Origin: Williamsia limnetica
GTDB lineage: Bacteria > Actinomycetota > Actinomycetes > Mycobacteriales > Mycobacteriaceae
Length of the DNA: 64,000 nt
NCBI RefSeq assembly: GCF_003217475.1
Contig: NZ_QJSP01000021.1
Coordinates: forward strand, 35,773-99,772
Reading direction: 5' to 3'
The notes below the pieces were generated by a model. It did not search any database, was not told the origin of the DNA, and was given only the letters and a program-made list of their open reading frames with translations. Shown here piece by piece: positions 27,180 through 36,777 of this stretch (position 1 is its first letter; each line of letters starts with the position of its first letter). A program made the position numbers and the translations under genes.

Positions 27180-27662
27180 ATGGAACAGAACGTGGTGCTC
27201 GACGGAGACCCCTTGGCGCTGGAGCGGCAGGTCTGCTTTGCTCTCGCCGTCGCCAATCGCACCGTGCTCGGTGTGTATCGGCCGTTGCTCGAGCCGCTGG
27301 GGCTCACCCATCCGCAGTACCTCGTGATGCTCGCCCTGTGGGAGCGGGCGCCGATGTCCGTGCGGGAGATCGCCGGAGCACTTCAACTCGACTCTCCGAC
27401 GCTGTCACCGTTGCTCAAGCGGCTGGAGGCTGCGGGCTTGATCACCCGAACGCGCACTGCGGCAGACGAGCGGCAACTGGCGATCGAACTCACCGAGCAG
27501 GGGAGGGCGCTGCGCACTCAGGCCGAGAAGATCCCGCCGGCTGTGGTGCGCACACTCGGAGTCGAGCTGGCCGACCTCGCAGAACTCCACAGAGTGTTGA
27601 CCGTCGTCAATCGGGCGGCATCCGCGGCGATCGCCGCCGGCTCGATCACGCTGGAGCCCTGA
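27180..27662 (+). CDS. MarR-family regulator, OhrR-like
   Basis: 160 residues; ATG start with GGAG in GCTGGAGCCG just upstream. The N-terminal LERQVCFALAVANRTV places Cys19 exactly where OhrR proteins carry their peroxide-sensing cysteine. The winged helix is MSVREIAGALQLDSPTLSPLLKRLEAAGLITRTRTAADERQLAIELTEQG. OhrR senses organic hydroperoxides and normally represses ohr, but no Ohr peroxidase gene is present in this window, so the target must lie elsewhere or be the following membrane protein. An 18-bp palindrome upstream suggests autorepression. Confidence 0.82.
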   Translation: MEQNVVLDGDPLALERQVCFALAVANRTVLGVYRPLLEPLGLTHPQYLVMLALWERAPMSVREIAGALQLDSPTLSPLLKRLEAAGLITRTRTAADERQLAIELTEQGRALRTQAEKIPPAVVRTLGVELADLAELHRVLTVVNRAASAAIAAGSITLEP

Positions 27663-27676
27663 CAGCCCGGACAGCC

Positions 27677-27730
27677 CCGGCAGCCCTGACAACACCGGCA
27701 GTCCTGACAACACCGACTGCCCTGAATTGG
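27677..27730. repeat. Three imperfect 18-bp tandem units after the MarR gene
   Basis: CCGGCAGCCCTGACAACA (27677-27694) is followed by a copy differing by one base (27695-27712) and a degenerate third copy (27713-27730). The run begins 15 bases after the MarR stop codon and extends into the leader of the DUF5313 gene. Probably a minisatellite; no hairpin potential noted. Confidence 0.6.
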
Positions 27731-27765
27731 CACCACCAACGACTCTTCGCCTAGGAGTAGTAGAC

Positions 27766-28146
27766 ATGACCGAACGGACAAGGCCGACGCCGTGGCAGTG
27801 GCTCGGCTACACAGCAGGACGGAAACTGCCTGACTCGATGCAAGATTGGGTGCGCCGTGATCTGACCGGCCCTTGGCGCGTACCGCGGCATCTGGTGCGC
27901 GGCATGATCCCGTTCACCCCGGTGTTCGCCGCGTTCCTGCTCTTTCCCGGACCCATCTATCTGCGTTTGGCCATGATCTTGCTCGGTCTCATCTTGGCGA
28001 TGTTCTACTGCGCGGCGTACATGCCGATGAACCGGGCGCACAGGCTCGAACTGCACGGTCTGCCTGTCGATCTCGAGAATCCCGAACGCGCGCGCCGCCA
28101 CGCCACCGAACGTTCGACCTATGAGCGACTGCACGGCCGCGACTGA
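27766..28146 (+). CDS. DUF5313 membrane protein
   Basis: 126 residues from the ATG at 27766, which has AGGAG eight bases upstream. The sequence PTPWQWLGYTAGRKLPDSMQDWVRRDLTGPWRVPRHLVRGMIPFTPVFAAFLLFPG, two central hydrophobic helices and the tail NPERARRHATERSTYERLHGRD match the DUF5313 family of Actinobacteria. Function unknown. Convergent with the DUF305 gene, 36 bp apart. Confidence 0.8.
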   Translation: MTERTRPTPWQWLGYTAGRKLPDSMQDWVRRDLTGPWRVPRHLVRGMIPFTPVFAAFLLFPGPIYLRLAMILLGLILAMFYCAAYMPMNRAHRLELHGLPVDLENPERARRHATERSTYERLHGRD

Positions 28147-28182
28147 GTCACGTCCGGCCGACATCATCGGAGACGGTGCGGG

Positions 28183-28986
28183 TCAGTTCATCGGAAGCGG
28201 TTGGGCCCCGCGTGTTTCGAGCATCTTCGTCATCGTGCCCGACTCGGATTCCTGGACGTTGACCATCTGCTGAGCGAGCCTGCGCACGTAGTCCTCGCTC
28301 ACGTGGTCGGGCTCGATGGCGAACTCCATCATCTCCAACCCACCCTGGTGGTGGCGCAGCATGAGTTGCAGGAAGTACTTGTCCAGTTCCGCGCCCTGCA
28401 AGGTGCGGAGCTTGTTCATGTCGTCGGTGCTCGCCATCCCCGGCATCGGCACGTCCGATTCCGACATGTTCATGGTCGTGTCGGTACCGGGCTGTGTAGC
28501 CGCACCCCCGTGCGAATGGCCTCCACCGTGGCCTTCCATCCAGGCCATCGGCTCACCGGGATTGTCGAGGGGATAATCCCAGCGGGACAACCATGACTGC
28601 ATCTGGCCGACCTGATTGGTCTGTGACGTCAGGATGTCGTAGGCGAGACTCCGCACCTGCGGATCACTCCCGCCGTACAGCTCGATGGTTGCCATCTCGA
28701 CAGCCTGCTGGTGGTGGCGGATCATGTCCTGGGCGAAGCCCACAGCTGCCGAGTCCGCGGCCGGGCGATTGTCGTCGCCGCCGTCGAACGTGGTGCGCAG
28801 CAGCAAACCGACGACCGCGCCGACTAGCAACAGCGCGACCGCGCCCAGTACGAGCAGTGCCGAGAGCTGCTTCGGGCTGTGGCTCGGCTCCGGTCCGGAG
28901 CCGGTGTCGTTCCCCTTGTCCGGCTCGGGCGTGGACTCTGCCTCTGACAGATCGCGCGGGTCGTCTTCGGGTGTGGCTGTCGGCAT
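28183..28986 (-). CDS. Membrane-anchored DUF305 protein, Met/His-rich
   Basis: 267 residues: acidic cytoplasmic N-terminus, one membrane anchor (LSALLVLGAVALLLVGAVVGLLL) and an extracytoplasmic DUF305 region with two ferritin-like helix motifs, DMIRHHQQAVEMA and LMLRHHQGGLEMM. Between them is a loop rich in His and Met (HGGGHSHGG, MNMSESDVPMPGM). DUF305 proteins are frequently linked to copper handling, and the Met/His loop fits extracytoplasmic copper binding, though no copper ATPase or CsoR gene is nearby. The ATG overlaps the DUF3105 stop, so the two are coupled. Confidence 0.85.
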   Translation of the reverse strand: MPTATPEDDPRDLSEAESTPEPDKGNDTGSGPEPSHSPKQLSALLVLGAVALLLVGAVVGLLLRTTFDGGDDNRPAADSAAVGFAQDMIRHHQQAVEMATIELYGGSDPQVRSLAYDILTSQTNQVGQMQSWLSRWDYPLDNPGEPMAWMEGHGGGHSHGGAATQPGTDTTMNMSESDVPMPGMASTDDMNKLRTLQGAELDKYFLQLMLRHHQGGLEMMEFAIEPDHVSEDYVRRLAQQMVNVQESESGTMTKMLETRGAQPLPMN

Positions 28987-29861
28987 CAGCCGGCCGGCGC
29001 AGGCTCGGGGATCCCCATCCCGTTCTCGTCGGTCGCCTGGGTTGAACCGGCACCGGTCATCGGCACCGCGTCAGCGGGCACCGGACCGACGTCTGCCGGA
29101 GGCGGATTGCTGGGGTCGAATGCACCCGGGATCGCCGCGCATTCGGCACCTACCTCGGGATACGCAGCTTCTTCGGGGTTGTCCGGGTAGACGCCGGTGT
29201 TCGAGTTGCGTCGTAACGCCTCGATGAACTGGTCGATGCGCGCATCGCCCGCCGAGTCGAGCTTGAGCTGGTGTCCCCATGACTGCAGCGAGATCGGTTT
29301 GTCGAGCTCCGGGTACGGCGAGAGCAGGAGATACTGCTCACCCTCGACCTTGCTCTTGAGCGTGTCGAGATCGCCGGGAGCGATGGTGTCCGGGTTGTAC
29401 GTGATCCACACCGCGCCGTGTTCGAGGGCGTGCACCGCGTTCTCGGTGCGCAGCGCGTTCGGGTAGACGATGCCGGTGCAGGTGGCCCACACCGCGTCGT
29501 GCGGTCCGCCGAAGGGAGGCGACTTGTCGTAGGCAACGCGCTGCGTCGGCTCCACGTGCTGCCCGGCGGGGTAGAAGATCTTCTCGACGCCGTCGATCTT
29601 GTCCGACGGATCGGGGTTGGACGACGACGGGGTGAACTTCGCGACTTCCTGCTGGTCCATGTACTTCGGCACGAGGTAGGTGGCCAGTCCGGCGACGATC
29701 AGCAGCACCACGGCAACCGCCCCTATGGTCGCCCACGGGATCGATTTCCCGCCGCCACCGGCCTTCACGACCGGAATCTGACCGGACTTCTTCTTGGCCG
29801 GCTTGCCGGAATTCCTGGGCTTCTTCGGAACGTTGCCGCCCTGTTTGTTGGCGTCAGCCAT
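28986..29861 (-). CDS. Membrane-anchored DUF3105 protein
   Basis: 291 residues from the ATG at 29861 (GAAAGAG upstream); longer starts run into the argS promoter region. A Lys-rich cytoplasmic tail and one transmembrane helix ([22 protein letters not shown]) precede the DUF3105 domain, with [48 protein letters not shown] and [27 protein letters not shown]. The family has no known function; the conserved HALEHGA could coordinate a metal. A paralogue is encoded at 39011-39709. Operon with the DUF305 gene; divergent from argS. Confidence 0.85.
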   Translation of the reverse strand: MADANKQGGNVPKKPRNSGKPAKKKSGQIPVVKAGGGGKSIPWATIGAVAVVLLIVAGLATYLVPKYMDQQEVAKFTPSSSNPDPSDKIDGVEKIFYPAGQHVEPTQRVAYDKSPPFGGPHDAVWATCTGIVYPNALRTENAVHALEHGAVWITYNPDTIAPGDLDTLKSKVEGEQYLLLSPYPELDKPISLQSWGHQLKLDSAGDARIDQFIEALRRNSNTGVYPDNPEEAAYPEVGAECAAIPGAFDPSNPPPADVGPVPADAVPMTGAGSTQATDENGMGIPEPAPAG

Positions 29862-30052
29862 GGATCTCTTTCGGTGCAGTTCTATGGAGTGCGCACATGA
29901 CGCTGCCGAGGAGGTCCACCGGCGATCACACAGTGTACTTGGGCCGATGTCCGAACGAACCCGGTCCGAGTGAGGCGAAGTCGTCGGTTCGGGTCGGGGC
30001 CTGGGCAATGCGATTGTCATCGCAGTGGCACCGGCCAATAGGATGGTGCATC

Positions 30053-31705
30053 GTGACCCCCGCCGACCTCGCGGTACTGCTCCGTGCCGCCACCTCCACT
30101 GTGCTCACCGACCACGGACTCGACTCGTCCGCGCTGCCGGAGGCTGTTGTGGTGGAACGACCGCGCAACCCAGAGCACGGCGACTACGCCACCAACATCG
30201 CGCTGCAACTCGGTAAAAAGGTCGGAGCGAACCCGCGTGAGCTGGCCGGATGGCTGACCGCGGAGCTCCTGACCCGCGATGGCATCGCGTCCGCCGAGAT
30301 CGCCGGGCCGGGATTCGTGAACATCCGGCTCGCGGCCGACGCCCAGAACGCTGTGGTCGCCGATGTCCTCGCCGACGCCGGCACCTACGGGACCGGAACC
30401 CTCTACGACGGCCTCCGGGTGAACCTGGAGTTCGTCTCCGCCAACCCGACCGGACCCATCCACCTCGGGGGTACCCGCTGGGCTGCGGTGGGGGATGCCC
30501 TGGGGCGCGTCCTGTCGGCTCAGGGCGCCGCGGTGACGCGCGAGTACTACTTCAACGACCACGGCGCTCAGATCGACAGGTTCGCACGGTCGTTGCTGGC
30601 CGCTGCCTTGGGCGAGCCCACACCCGACGACGGATACGCCGGCGCCTACATCGGCGACATCGCTGCGTCGGTGGTTGCGGCCGTGCCTGGCGTTCTGGCG
30701 CTGCCGGAGGCCGAGCGTCTCGAGGCGTTCCGAGCTCACGGCGTCGACCTCATGTTCACCTCGATCAAGGCGAACCTGCACGAGTTCGGCACCGACTTCG
30801 ACGTGTACACGCACGAGAACAAGATGTTCGAGTCCGGCCAGGTCGAACGCGCGATCTCCGAGCTGAAGGCCAACGGGAACCTCTACGAGAACGACGGTGC
30901 GTGGTGGCTGCGGTCGACTGCGTTCGGTGACGACAAAGACCGGGTCGTCATCAAGAGCGACGGAGAAGCCGCTTACATTGCGGGAGACATCGCGTACTTC
31001 AAGGACAAACGCGACCGCGGATTCGACCTGTGCATCTACATGCTCGGCGCCGATCATCACGGATACGTGGTGCGGCTCAAGGCTGCCGCGGCCGCGCTCG
31101 GCGACGACCCGGACCGGCTCGAGGTGCTCATCGGGCAGATGGTGAACCTCGTGCGTGACGGACAACCGCTGCGGATGAGCAAGCGAGCGGGCACGGTCAT
31201 CACACTGGACGATCTGGTGGAGGCCGTGGGTGTCGACGCAGCACGGTATTCGCTGATCCGGTCGTCGGTGGACGTCAACATCGACATAGATCTGGATCTG
31301 CTGGTCAGCCAGTCGAACGAAAACCCGGTCTACTACGTCCAGTACGCACACGCCCGCCTTGCCGCGATCGGACGCAACGCCGCTTCCCTCGGACTGTCGA
31401 TGTCCACCGATCACCTGGAGCTGCTGACCGAAGCCGCCGAAGGCGACCTGATCCGCACGATAGGGGACTTCCCGGCGGTCGCGACGTTGGCCGCGGAACT
31501 CCGTGAGCCACATCGCGTCTGCCGGTACCTGGAGTCGCTCGCCAGTACCTATCACAAGTTCTACGATCGCTGCCGGGTTCTACCCCAAGGCGACGAAGAG
31601 CCGACCGAACTCCACGCCGCGCGACTCGCATTGTGCGGCGCCACCCAGCAGGTCATCGCCAACGGTTTGGCGATGGTCGGCGTCAGCGCACCGGAGAGAA
31701 TGTGA
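30053..31705 (+). CDS. argS: Arginyl-tRNA synthetase
   Basis: 550 residues from the GTG at 30053 ([18 protein letters not shown]), the usual length. Class I signature sequences: a HIGH variant in [20 protein letters not shown], and a KMSKS-like [21 protein letters not shown]. The N-terminal Add1 domain contains [18 protein letters not shown], and the C-terminal DALR anticodon-binding domain includes [12 protein letters not shown]. It charges tRNA-Arg. It heads the block argS-lysA-hom-thrC-thrB; the stop overlaps the lysA start (GTGA). Confidence 0.97.
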   Translation: MTPADLAVLLRAATSTVLTDHGLDSSALPEAVVVERPRNPEHGDYATNIALQLGKKVGANPRELAGWLTAELLTRDGIASAEIAGPGFVNIRLAADAQNAVVADVLADAGTYGTGTLYDGLRVNLEFVSANPTGPIHLGGTRWAAVGDALGRVLSAQGAAVTREYYFNDHGAQIDRFARSLLAAALGEPTPDDGYAGAYIGDIAASVVAAVPGVLALPEAERLEAFRAHGVDLMFTSIKANLHEFGTDFDVYTHENKMFESGQVERAISELKANGNLYENDGAWWLRSTAFGDDKDRVVIKSDGEAAYIAGDIAYFKDKRDRGFDLCIYMLGADHHGYVVRLKAAAAALGDDPDRLEVLIGQMVNLVRDGQPLRMSKRAGTVITLDDLVEAVGVDAARYSLIRSSVDVNIDIDLDLLVSQSNENPVYYVQYAHARLAAIGRNAASLGLSMSTDHLELLTEAAEGDLIRTIGDFPAVATLAAELREPHRVCRYLESLASTYHKFYDRCRVLPQGDEEPTELHAARLALCGATQQVIANGLAMVGVSAPERM

Positions 31706-33126
31706 ACGCACACCCGGCAGGCCCGCGGCACGCGGAGGTCTTGGCGGCACCCCAGCTGGCCGAAAGGCCCAACAGCCCTGCAGAGTTGGCACAGTTGCCG
31801 GCCCACGTCTACCCGCAGGGCACCGACCGCGACGAGAACGATGTCGCGCGGATCGGGGGGATCACGGTCACCGAGCTGGCCGAGAAGTACGGCACCCCGC
31901 TGTTCGTCATCAACGAAGACGACTTCCGCGCGCGGTGCGCCGAGATGGCGCAGGCGTTCGGATCCGCCCAGCATGTGCACTACGCGTCGAAGGCGTTCCT
32001 CTCGACCGAGATCGCGCGGTGGGTGCACTCCGAAGGGCTCTCACTCGACGTCTGTTCCGCAGGTGAATTGTCGGTGGCGCTGCGCGCGGGGTTCCCGGCC
32101 GGTCGGATCGCGTTGCACGGCAACAACAAGTCGCCCGGCGAACTGGAGTTGGCGGTGTCGTCCGGAGTCGAGCACGTGGTGCTCGACTCGATGATCGAGA
32201 TCGACCGGCTCGACGAGATCGCCGGTCGCCTCGGAGTGGTCCAAGACGTGCTCGTGCGCATCACCGTGGGCGTCGAAGCCCACACGCATGAGTTCATCTC
32301 CACCGCACACGAGGACCAGAAGTTCGGCTTCTCGCTCGCGGGCGGACTGGCCATGTCCGCGGTTCGGCAGGTGTTCGCGACGGACAATCTCCGGCTCGTC
32401 GGCTTACACAGCCACATCGGCTCGCAGATCTTCGACGTCGGGGGCTTCGAACTCGCGGCGCATCGCGTGCTCTCGCTGCTACGCGAGGTGGTCACCGAGT
32501 TCGGCGTGGACAAGACCGCTCAGCTGTCGATCCTCGACCTGGGTGGCGGCCTCGGCATTTCGTACCTGCCGTCCGACGATCCGCCGCCGGTTCAAGAGGT
32601 CGCCGACAAGCTGGCGGTGATCGTGGAGCGGGAATCCGCCGCGTTGGGCCTGCCGACGCCGACCATCGCCGTGGAGCCCGGGCGGGCGATCGCCGGCCCG
32701 GCCGGAGTGACGTTGTACACGGTCGGAACGGTCAAGGACGTGCAGCTGGGACCGGGTGGGGCGCATCGTCGTTACGTGTCGGTCGACGGTGGCATGAGCG
32801 ACAACATCCGTACGGCGCTGTATCAGGCCGAGTACGACGTCCGGTTGGCGTCGCGTGTCTCGCAGGCCCGTGCGGTTGTCAGTCGCGTGGTCGGAAAGCA
32901 CTGCGAGAGCGGCGATATCGTCATCCGTGACTGCTGGCTACCCGATGACGTGGCACCCGGTGACGTGCTGATGGTGGGCGCGACAGGGGCTTACTGCTAT
33001 TCGATGTCGAGTCGATACAACATGATCACGCGGCCCGCGGTGGTCGCCACCCGCGGCGGTGAGGCGCGGCTGATGCTGCGTCGTGAAACCGTCGAGGATC
33101 TATTGAGCTTGGAGGTGAACGAGTGA
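31702..33126 (+). CDS. lysA: Diaminopimelate decarboxylase
   Basis: 474 residues; GTG start overlapping the argS stop. A PLP-dependent alanine-racemase-fold decarboxylase that makes lysine from meso-diaminopimelate. The PLP lysine is in [10 protein letters not shown]; other motifs are [42 protein letters not shown] and the substrate-binding Cys in KHCESGDI. The N-terminal 35 residues are an actinobacterial extension. The stop overlaps the hom start by four bases. Confidence 0.97.
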   Translation: MNAHPAGPRHAEVLAAPQLAERPNSPAELAQLPAHVYPQGTDRDENDVARIGGITVTELAEKYGTPLFVINEDDFRARCAEMAQAFGSAQHVHYASKAFLSTEIARWVHSEGLSLDVCSAGELSVALRAGFPAGRIALHGNNKSPGELELAVSSGVEHVVLDSMIEIDRLDEIAGRLGVVQDVLVRITVGVEAHTHEFISTAHEDQKFGFSLAGGLAMSAVRQVFATDNLRLVGLHSHIGSQIFDVGGFELAAHRVLSLLREVVTEFGVDKTAQLSILDLGGGLGISYLPSDDPPPVQEVADKLAVIVERESAALGLPTPTIAVEPGRAIAGPAGVTLYTVGTVKDVQLGPGGAHRRYVSVDGGMSDNIRTALYQAEYDVRLASRVSQARAVVSRVVGKHCESGDIVIRDCWLPDDVAPGDVLMVGATGAYCYSMSSRYNMITRPAVVATRGGEARLMLRRETVEDLLSLEVNE

Positions 33127-34433
33127 CGGAGAAGAAAGCGCGCCCGATCGGTGTCGCGGTGCTCGGAATGGGAAATGTCGGGACCGAGGTGGTGCGCATC
33201 ATCACCGACAACGCCAACGATCTCGAGGCAAGGGTCGGAGCTCCCGTCGAGTTGCGTGGCGTCGCGGTGCGCGATCTGAGTAAACCTCGCGGGATCGATC
33301 CATCCCTGCTGACCGACAAGCCCGAGGAACTCATCACCCGCGACGATGTCGATATCGTCGTCGAGCTGATCGGTGGCATCGACCCGCCACGGATGCTGAT
33401 CCGCGAGGCGCTCCAGGGCGGCAAGTCCGTGGTCACGGCGAACAAGGCTCTGCTCGCCGACTACACCGGCGAGCTCGCGACCGCAGCGGCCGGAGCCAAG
33501 GTCGATCTGTATTTCGAGGCGGCGGTGGCCGGGGCGATACCGGTGATCAGGCCACTGATGCAATCGCTCGCCGGGGACACCGTCACCCGGGTCGCTGGAA
33601 TCGTGAACGGCACCACCAACTTCATCCTGTCGGCGATGGATGCCGATGGCAGCGACTACGCCGAGACGCTGGCCGAGGCCGGCCGCCTCGGGTACGCCGA
33701 AGCCGATCCCACCGCCGACGTCGAGGGCTACGACGCGGCGGCCAAGGCCGCCATCCTGGCGTCGATCGCGTTTCATTCCCGTGTGACCGCGCTCAACGTC
33801 TACCGCGAGGGCATCTCCAAGATCACGACCCACGACCTGGAATCGGCCAAGGCGCTCGATTGCACGGTGAAGTTGTTGTCGATCTGTGAGCGCATCGTGG
33901 ACGAGGATGGCACTCAGCGTATTTCGGCTCGTGTCTACCCGGCCCTGGTGCCGCTGGCGCATCCCTTGGCGTCGGTGAACGGTGCGTTCAACGCGGTGGT
34001 GGTGGAAGCGGAGAATGCCGGCCGTCTGATGTTCTACGGTCAGGGCGCCGGTGGTGCTCCGACGGCGTCTGCTGTGCTGGGAGACATGGTGATGGCCGCA
34101 CGCAACAAGGTGCACGGTGGGCGTGGCCCGCTCGAGTCGACCTACGCGTCGTTGCCGATCGCGCCGATGGGTGACGTGCGGACGCGCTACTACGTGTCCA
34201 TGCGCGTCGCAGATCGCCCCGGGGTGCTCTCGACCGTGGCCGGCGAGTTCTCCTCGCGCAACATCAGCATCTCGACGGTTCGGCAAGAAGGTGCGGGTGA
34301 TGACGCCCGTCTGGTGGTCGTGACACATCGTGCCCCCGACTCCGCATTGTCGGAAACCGTTGCCGCACTTGAGAAATTGGAATCCGTGCTGAGCGTATCG
34401 AGCGTTCTGCGACTGGAGGGTACAAATGACTGA
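33123..34433 (+). CDS. hom: Homoserine dehydrogenase
   Basis: 436 residues. NAD(P)-binding loop [13 protein letters not shown]; catalytic region [12 protein letters not shown]...[26 protein letters not shown]-terminal ACT domain [31 protein letters not shown] for allosteric feedback, usually by threonine. It reduces aspartate semialdehyde to homoserine. GTG start overlaps the lysA stop, and the gene overlaps thrC by eight bases. Confidence 0.97.
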   Translation: MTEKKARPIGVAVLGMGNVGTEVVRIITDNANDLEARVGAPVELRGVAVRDLSKPRGIDPSLLTDKPEELITRDDVDIVVELIGGIDPPRMLIREALQGGKSVVTANKALLADYTGELATAAAGAKVDLYFEAAVAGAIPVIRPLMQSLAGDTVTRVAGIVNGTTNFILSAMDADGSDYAETLAEAGRLGYAEADPTADVEGYDAAAKAAILASIAFHSRVTALNVYREGISKITTHDLESAKALDCTVKLLSICERIVDEDGTQRISARVYPALVPLAHPLASVNGAFNAVVVEAENAGRLMFYGQGAGGAPTASAVLGDMVMAARNKVHGGRGPLESTYASLPIAPMGDVRTRYYVSMRVADRPGVLSTVAGEFSSRNISISTVRQEGAGDDARLVVVTHRAPDSALSETVAALEKLESVLSVSSVLRLEGTND

Positions 34434-35502
34434 ATCGGTAGTGCACAGCCGTTGGCCGGGGTTGATCGAGGCCTACCGTCATCGCCTCCCGGTCCGCGAC
34501 GACTGGAAAGTGGTGACCCTGCTCGAGGGTGGTACGCCCTTGATCGCCGCGCCGCACCTGTCCGAGCTGACGGGCTGCGAGGTCTATCTGAAGGTAGAGG
34601 GTCTCAACCCCACCGGCTCGTTCAAGGATCGCGGCATGACGATGGCGGTGAGCAACGCCGTCAACAATGGCAAGACCGCAGTGCTCTGTGCCTCGACCGG
34701 CAACACCTCGGCCTCTGCGGCGGCCTATGCCACCCGTGCCGGGATCACCTGTGCTGTGCTGATTCCCGAGGGGAAGATCGCGATGGGCAAACTCGCCCAG
34801 GCGGTCATGCACGGAGCGAAGATCATCCAGGTGCAGGGCAATTTCGACGACTGTCTCGAGCTCGCCCGGAAGGCGACCGCGGAATGGACCGAGATCGAGT
34901 TGGTCAACTCGGTCAACCCGGCACGAATCGAGGGCCAGAAGACGGCAGCGTTCGAGATCATGGACGTGCTCGGACGGGCTCCGGACGTTCATGCTCTTCC
35001 GGTCGGGAACGCGGGAAACATCACCGCCTACTGGAAGGGGTACACCGAGTATCACCGCGACGGTGTTGTCGCCTCGACTCCTCGCATGCTGGGCGTCCAG
35101 GCCGCGGGCGCTGCGCCGCTGGTGTCGGGTGCGCCGGTGAAGGACCCCGAGACGATCGCCACCGCCATCAGGATCGGCTCGCCCGCGAGCTGGAACCAGG
35201 CGATCGCGGCGAAGGACGAATCGGGCGGCAAGTTCCTCGCAGCAACCGACGAGAAATTGCTGGAGGCCTACCGGCTGATCGCCGGGCGCGAAGGTGTGTT
35301 CGTCGAGCCTGCCTCCGCAGCGAGTGTGGCCGGGCTGCTGGCCGCACGGGAAGACGGCTGGATCTCGGCAGGCGAGGTCGTCGTCTGTACCGTCACCGGC
35401 AACGGACTCAAGGATCCCGACACCGCACTGGCGGGAATCCCGCCCGTCGAGGCTATCCCGGTGGACCCGGTCGCCGTGGCCCGCGCCCTGAACCTGAGCT
35501 GA
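34426..35502 (+). CDS. thrC: Threonine synthase
   Basis: 358 residues. PLP-binding lysine in [16 protein letters not shown]; phosphate-binding [32 protein letters not shown]. It converts O-phosphohomoserine to threonine. The start ATG lies inside the end of hom, behind GGAGGG. The very open +2 frame across this gene is a codon-bias artefact. Confidence 0.97.
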   Translation: MTESVVHSRWPGLIEAYRHRLPVRDDWKVVTLLEGGTPLIAAPHLSELTGCEVYLKVEGLNPTGSFKDRGMTMAVSNAVNNGKTAVLCASTGNTSASAAAYATRAGITCAVLIPEGKIAMGKLAQAVMHGAKIIQVQGNFDDCLELARKATAEWTEIELVNSVNPARIEGQKTAAFEIMDVLGRAPDVHALPVGNAGNITAYWKGYTEYHRDGVVASTPRMLGVQAAGAAPLVSGAPVKDPETIATAIRIGSPASWNQAIAAKDESGGKFLAATDEKLLEAYRLIAGREGVFVEPASAASVAGLLAAREDGWISAGEVVVCTVTGNGLKDPDTALAGIPPVEAIPVDPVAVARALNLS

Positions 35503-35510
35503 TCCACGGC

Positions 35511-36467
35511 ATGAATTCTGTTCTCCCCGTAGGTGTCCGAGCTGAAGCGAGGGTGCCGGCATCGAGTGCCAACCTGGGTCCCGGGTTCGACTGTCTGGGC
35601 ATCGCACTGGGAATCTACGACGACATCTCGGCGTCGGTGGGGGAGCCAGGGCTCAGGATCAGCGTGAGCGGTGAGGGCGCCGAGGGGGTGCCGCTCGATG
35701 ATGCGCACCTGGTGGTCCGCGCGATCAACAGCGGGCTGCAGGCCGCCGGTGTCACCGTGCCCGGTCTCGACGTGCAGTGTCGCAACAGCATTCCACATTC
35801 GCGTGGGCTCGGTTCGTCCGCGTCGGCAGTGGTCGGTGGGCTCGCGGTTGCCGGGGGATTGGTGGCGGCAGCCGGCGTCGGGACGCCGCTGTCCGCCGAA
35901 AAACTGATCCAACTGGCATCGGAGTTCGAGGGCCATCCCGACAATGCGTCGGCGAGTGTGCTGGGGGGCGCGGTCGTGTCCTGGTCGGAGTCCGCCGCCC
36001 CACCCGGGGGCGCGGGTGCGGCGGGCAGCACGCCCGGGACCGACTATTTCGCGAGAACGTTGGCCGTCCACCCGACGATCCGGGCCTTCACGATGGTTCC
36101 GCAGTTCGAGTCGTCGACCGCTGTCACGCGGGGGTTGCTGCCGGACGCCGTCGCCCGGACGGATGCGGTGTTCAATGTCAGCCGGGCGGCCTTGGCCGTG
36201 CTGGCACTGACCGCCGAACCGGAATTGCTCATGGCTGCGACTCAGGACCGCCTCCACCAGGAATACCGAGCCCCGGTCATGCCCGCCACTGCCTCGCTGG
36301 TGCAGTGGCTTCGCGCACGGGGCGTTCCGGCCACGGTGTCGGGGGCCGGTCCGACAGTGCTCGCCCTGACCGCATCCGAATTACCCGCACAGTCTCGGGA
36401 CAAAGCAGCTGAGCTGGGATTTGTTCTCGATGAGGTGGAGATTGCCCCCGGAGTAGTCGTACACTGA
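35511..36467 (+). CDS. thrB: Homoserine kinase
   Basis: 318 residues from the ATG at 35511, eight bases after thrC. GHMP kinase motifs: [20 protein letters not shown], the ATP loop [22 protein letters not shown], and the C-terminal [14 protein letters not shown]. It phosphorylates homoserine for ThrC. The frame is open for a further 353 codons upstream through thrC, but that part is a shadow without family resemblance. Last gene of the amino-acid block; rho follows after a 310-bp leader region. Confidence 0.96.
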   Translation: MNSVLPVGVRAEARVPASSANLGPGFDCLGIALGIYDDISASVGEPGLRISVSGEGAEGVPLDDAHLVVRAINSGLQAAGVTVPGLDVQCRNSIPHSRGLGSSASAVVGGLAVAGGLVAAAGVGTPLSAEKLIQLASEFEGHPDNASASVLGGAVVSWSESAAPPGGAGAAGSTPGTDYFARTLAVHPTIRAFTMVPQFESSTAVTRGLLPDAVARTDAVFNVSRAALAVLALTAEPELLMAATQDRLHQEYRAPVMPATASLVQWLRARGVPATVSGAGPTVLALTASELPAQSRDKAAELGFVLDEVEIAPGVVVH

Positions 36468-36529
36468 TTTTGGGCAGGTACACGTTGCACATCGGGGATC
36501 ATCGCCGAACACGCCGTAAGCCCAGGGTG

Positions 36530-36558
36530 TTGCCGAGATCGCTGATCGTGGTTAGCAT
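36530..36558 (+). promoter_or_regulatory. Sigma-A-type promoter of rho
   Basis: TTGCCG (36530-36535), a 17-bp spacer, and TAGCAT (36553-36558). This is the best promoter match in the thrB-rho gap and places the start of transcription near 36564, just before the first leader arm. Confidence 0.6.
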
Positions 36559-36569
36559 GTACCCGTCCA

Positions 36570-36702
36570 GCCGCTAAGTTTTCAGGGCGTGCTCTTCACA
36601 CGATGTCATATTCGACAGTCATAGTCCGCTGGCGTCAGCGAAGTGAAATGCGAAGCGCGGCGAACTACACAAGCCTCATAAGACCGCTGAAAATTTAGCG
36701 GC
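36570..36702 (+). ncRNA. Candidate structured rho leader RNA
   Basis: The 5' arm GCCGCTAAGTTTTCAG (36570-36585) pairs with CTGAAAATTTAGCGGC (36687-36702), 15 of 16 positions, enclosing 101 nt that include the hairpin CGCTG-GCGT-CAGCG (36627-36640). The 5' arm begins about six bases after the predicted transcription start. The closing helix would delimit an independent RNA domain and could be part of autoregulation by Rho, which binds unstructured leader RNA. Inferred from complementarity only. Confidence 0.5.
36603..36698 (+). CDS. Possible 31-codon upstream reading frame in the rho leader
   Basis: ATG at 36603 to TAG at 36696-36698, encoding MSYSTVIVRWRQRSEMRSAA followed by NYTSLIRPLKI. Its stop codon sits within the 3' arm of the closing helix, so ribosomes reaching the end would disrupt it. 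Codons rare in this genome (ATA twice, AGA, TCA, ACA twice) are frequent. There is no Shine-Dalgarno, so translation is doubtful. Either a regulatory leader peptide or chance. Confidence 0.25.
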   Translation: MSYSTVIVRWRQRSEMRSAANYTSLIRPLKI

Positions 36703-36737
36703 ATCTCTCACCTGGCTTCCAGGCGCGAGAACTTTGG

Positions 36738-36761
36738 CCCCCGCGAATCTACCGGCGGGGG
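36738..36761 (+). promoter_or_regulatory. rho: GC hairpin abutting the rho ribosome-binding site
   Basis: CCCCCGC (36738-36744) pairs with GCGGGGG (36755-36761) around a 10-nt loop and ends just before AAGGAAAGGA (36762-36771), the Shine-Dalgarno for the TTG start at 36778. A hairpin this close can modulate initiation. Confidence 0.5.
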
Positions 36762-36777
36762 AAGGAAAGGATATCCG

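Larger units (their letters stand above)
36468..36777 (+). other. Long thrB-rho intergenic region with promoter and structured leader
   Basis: 310 bp without an established gene. It contains a good sigma-A-type promoter (36530-36558), a 16-nt complementary arm pair (36570-36585 with 36687-36702), a small 5-bp hairpin (36627-36640), a possible 31-codon upstream frame (36603-36698) and a GC hairpin (36738-36761) directly before the rho ribosome-binding site. The predicted leader is about 215 nt. The base composition is clearly less GC-rich than the flanking genes. Confidence 0.75.

Noticed and set aside
34452..35510. A 353-codon in-frame extension upstream of thrB through thrC
   Set aside because: The extension is Arg/Gly-rich shadow of thrC; homoserine kinase begins at 35511 at the normal family length.
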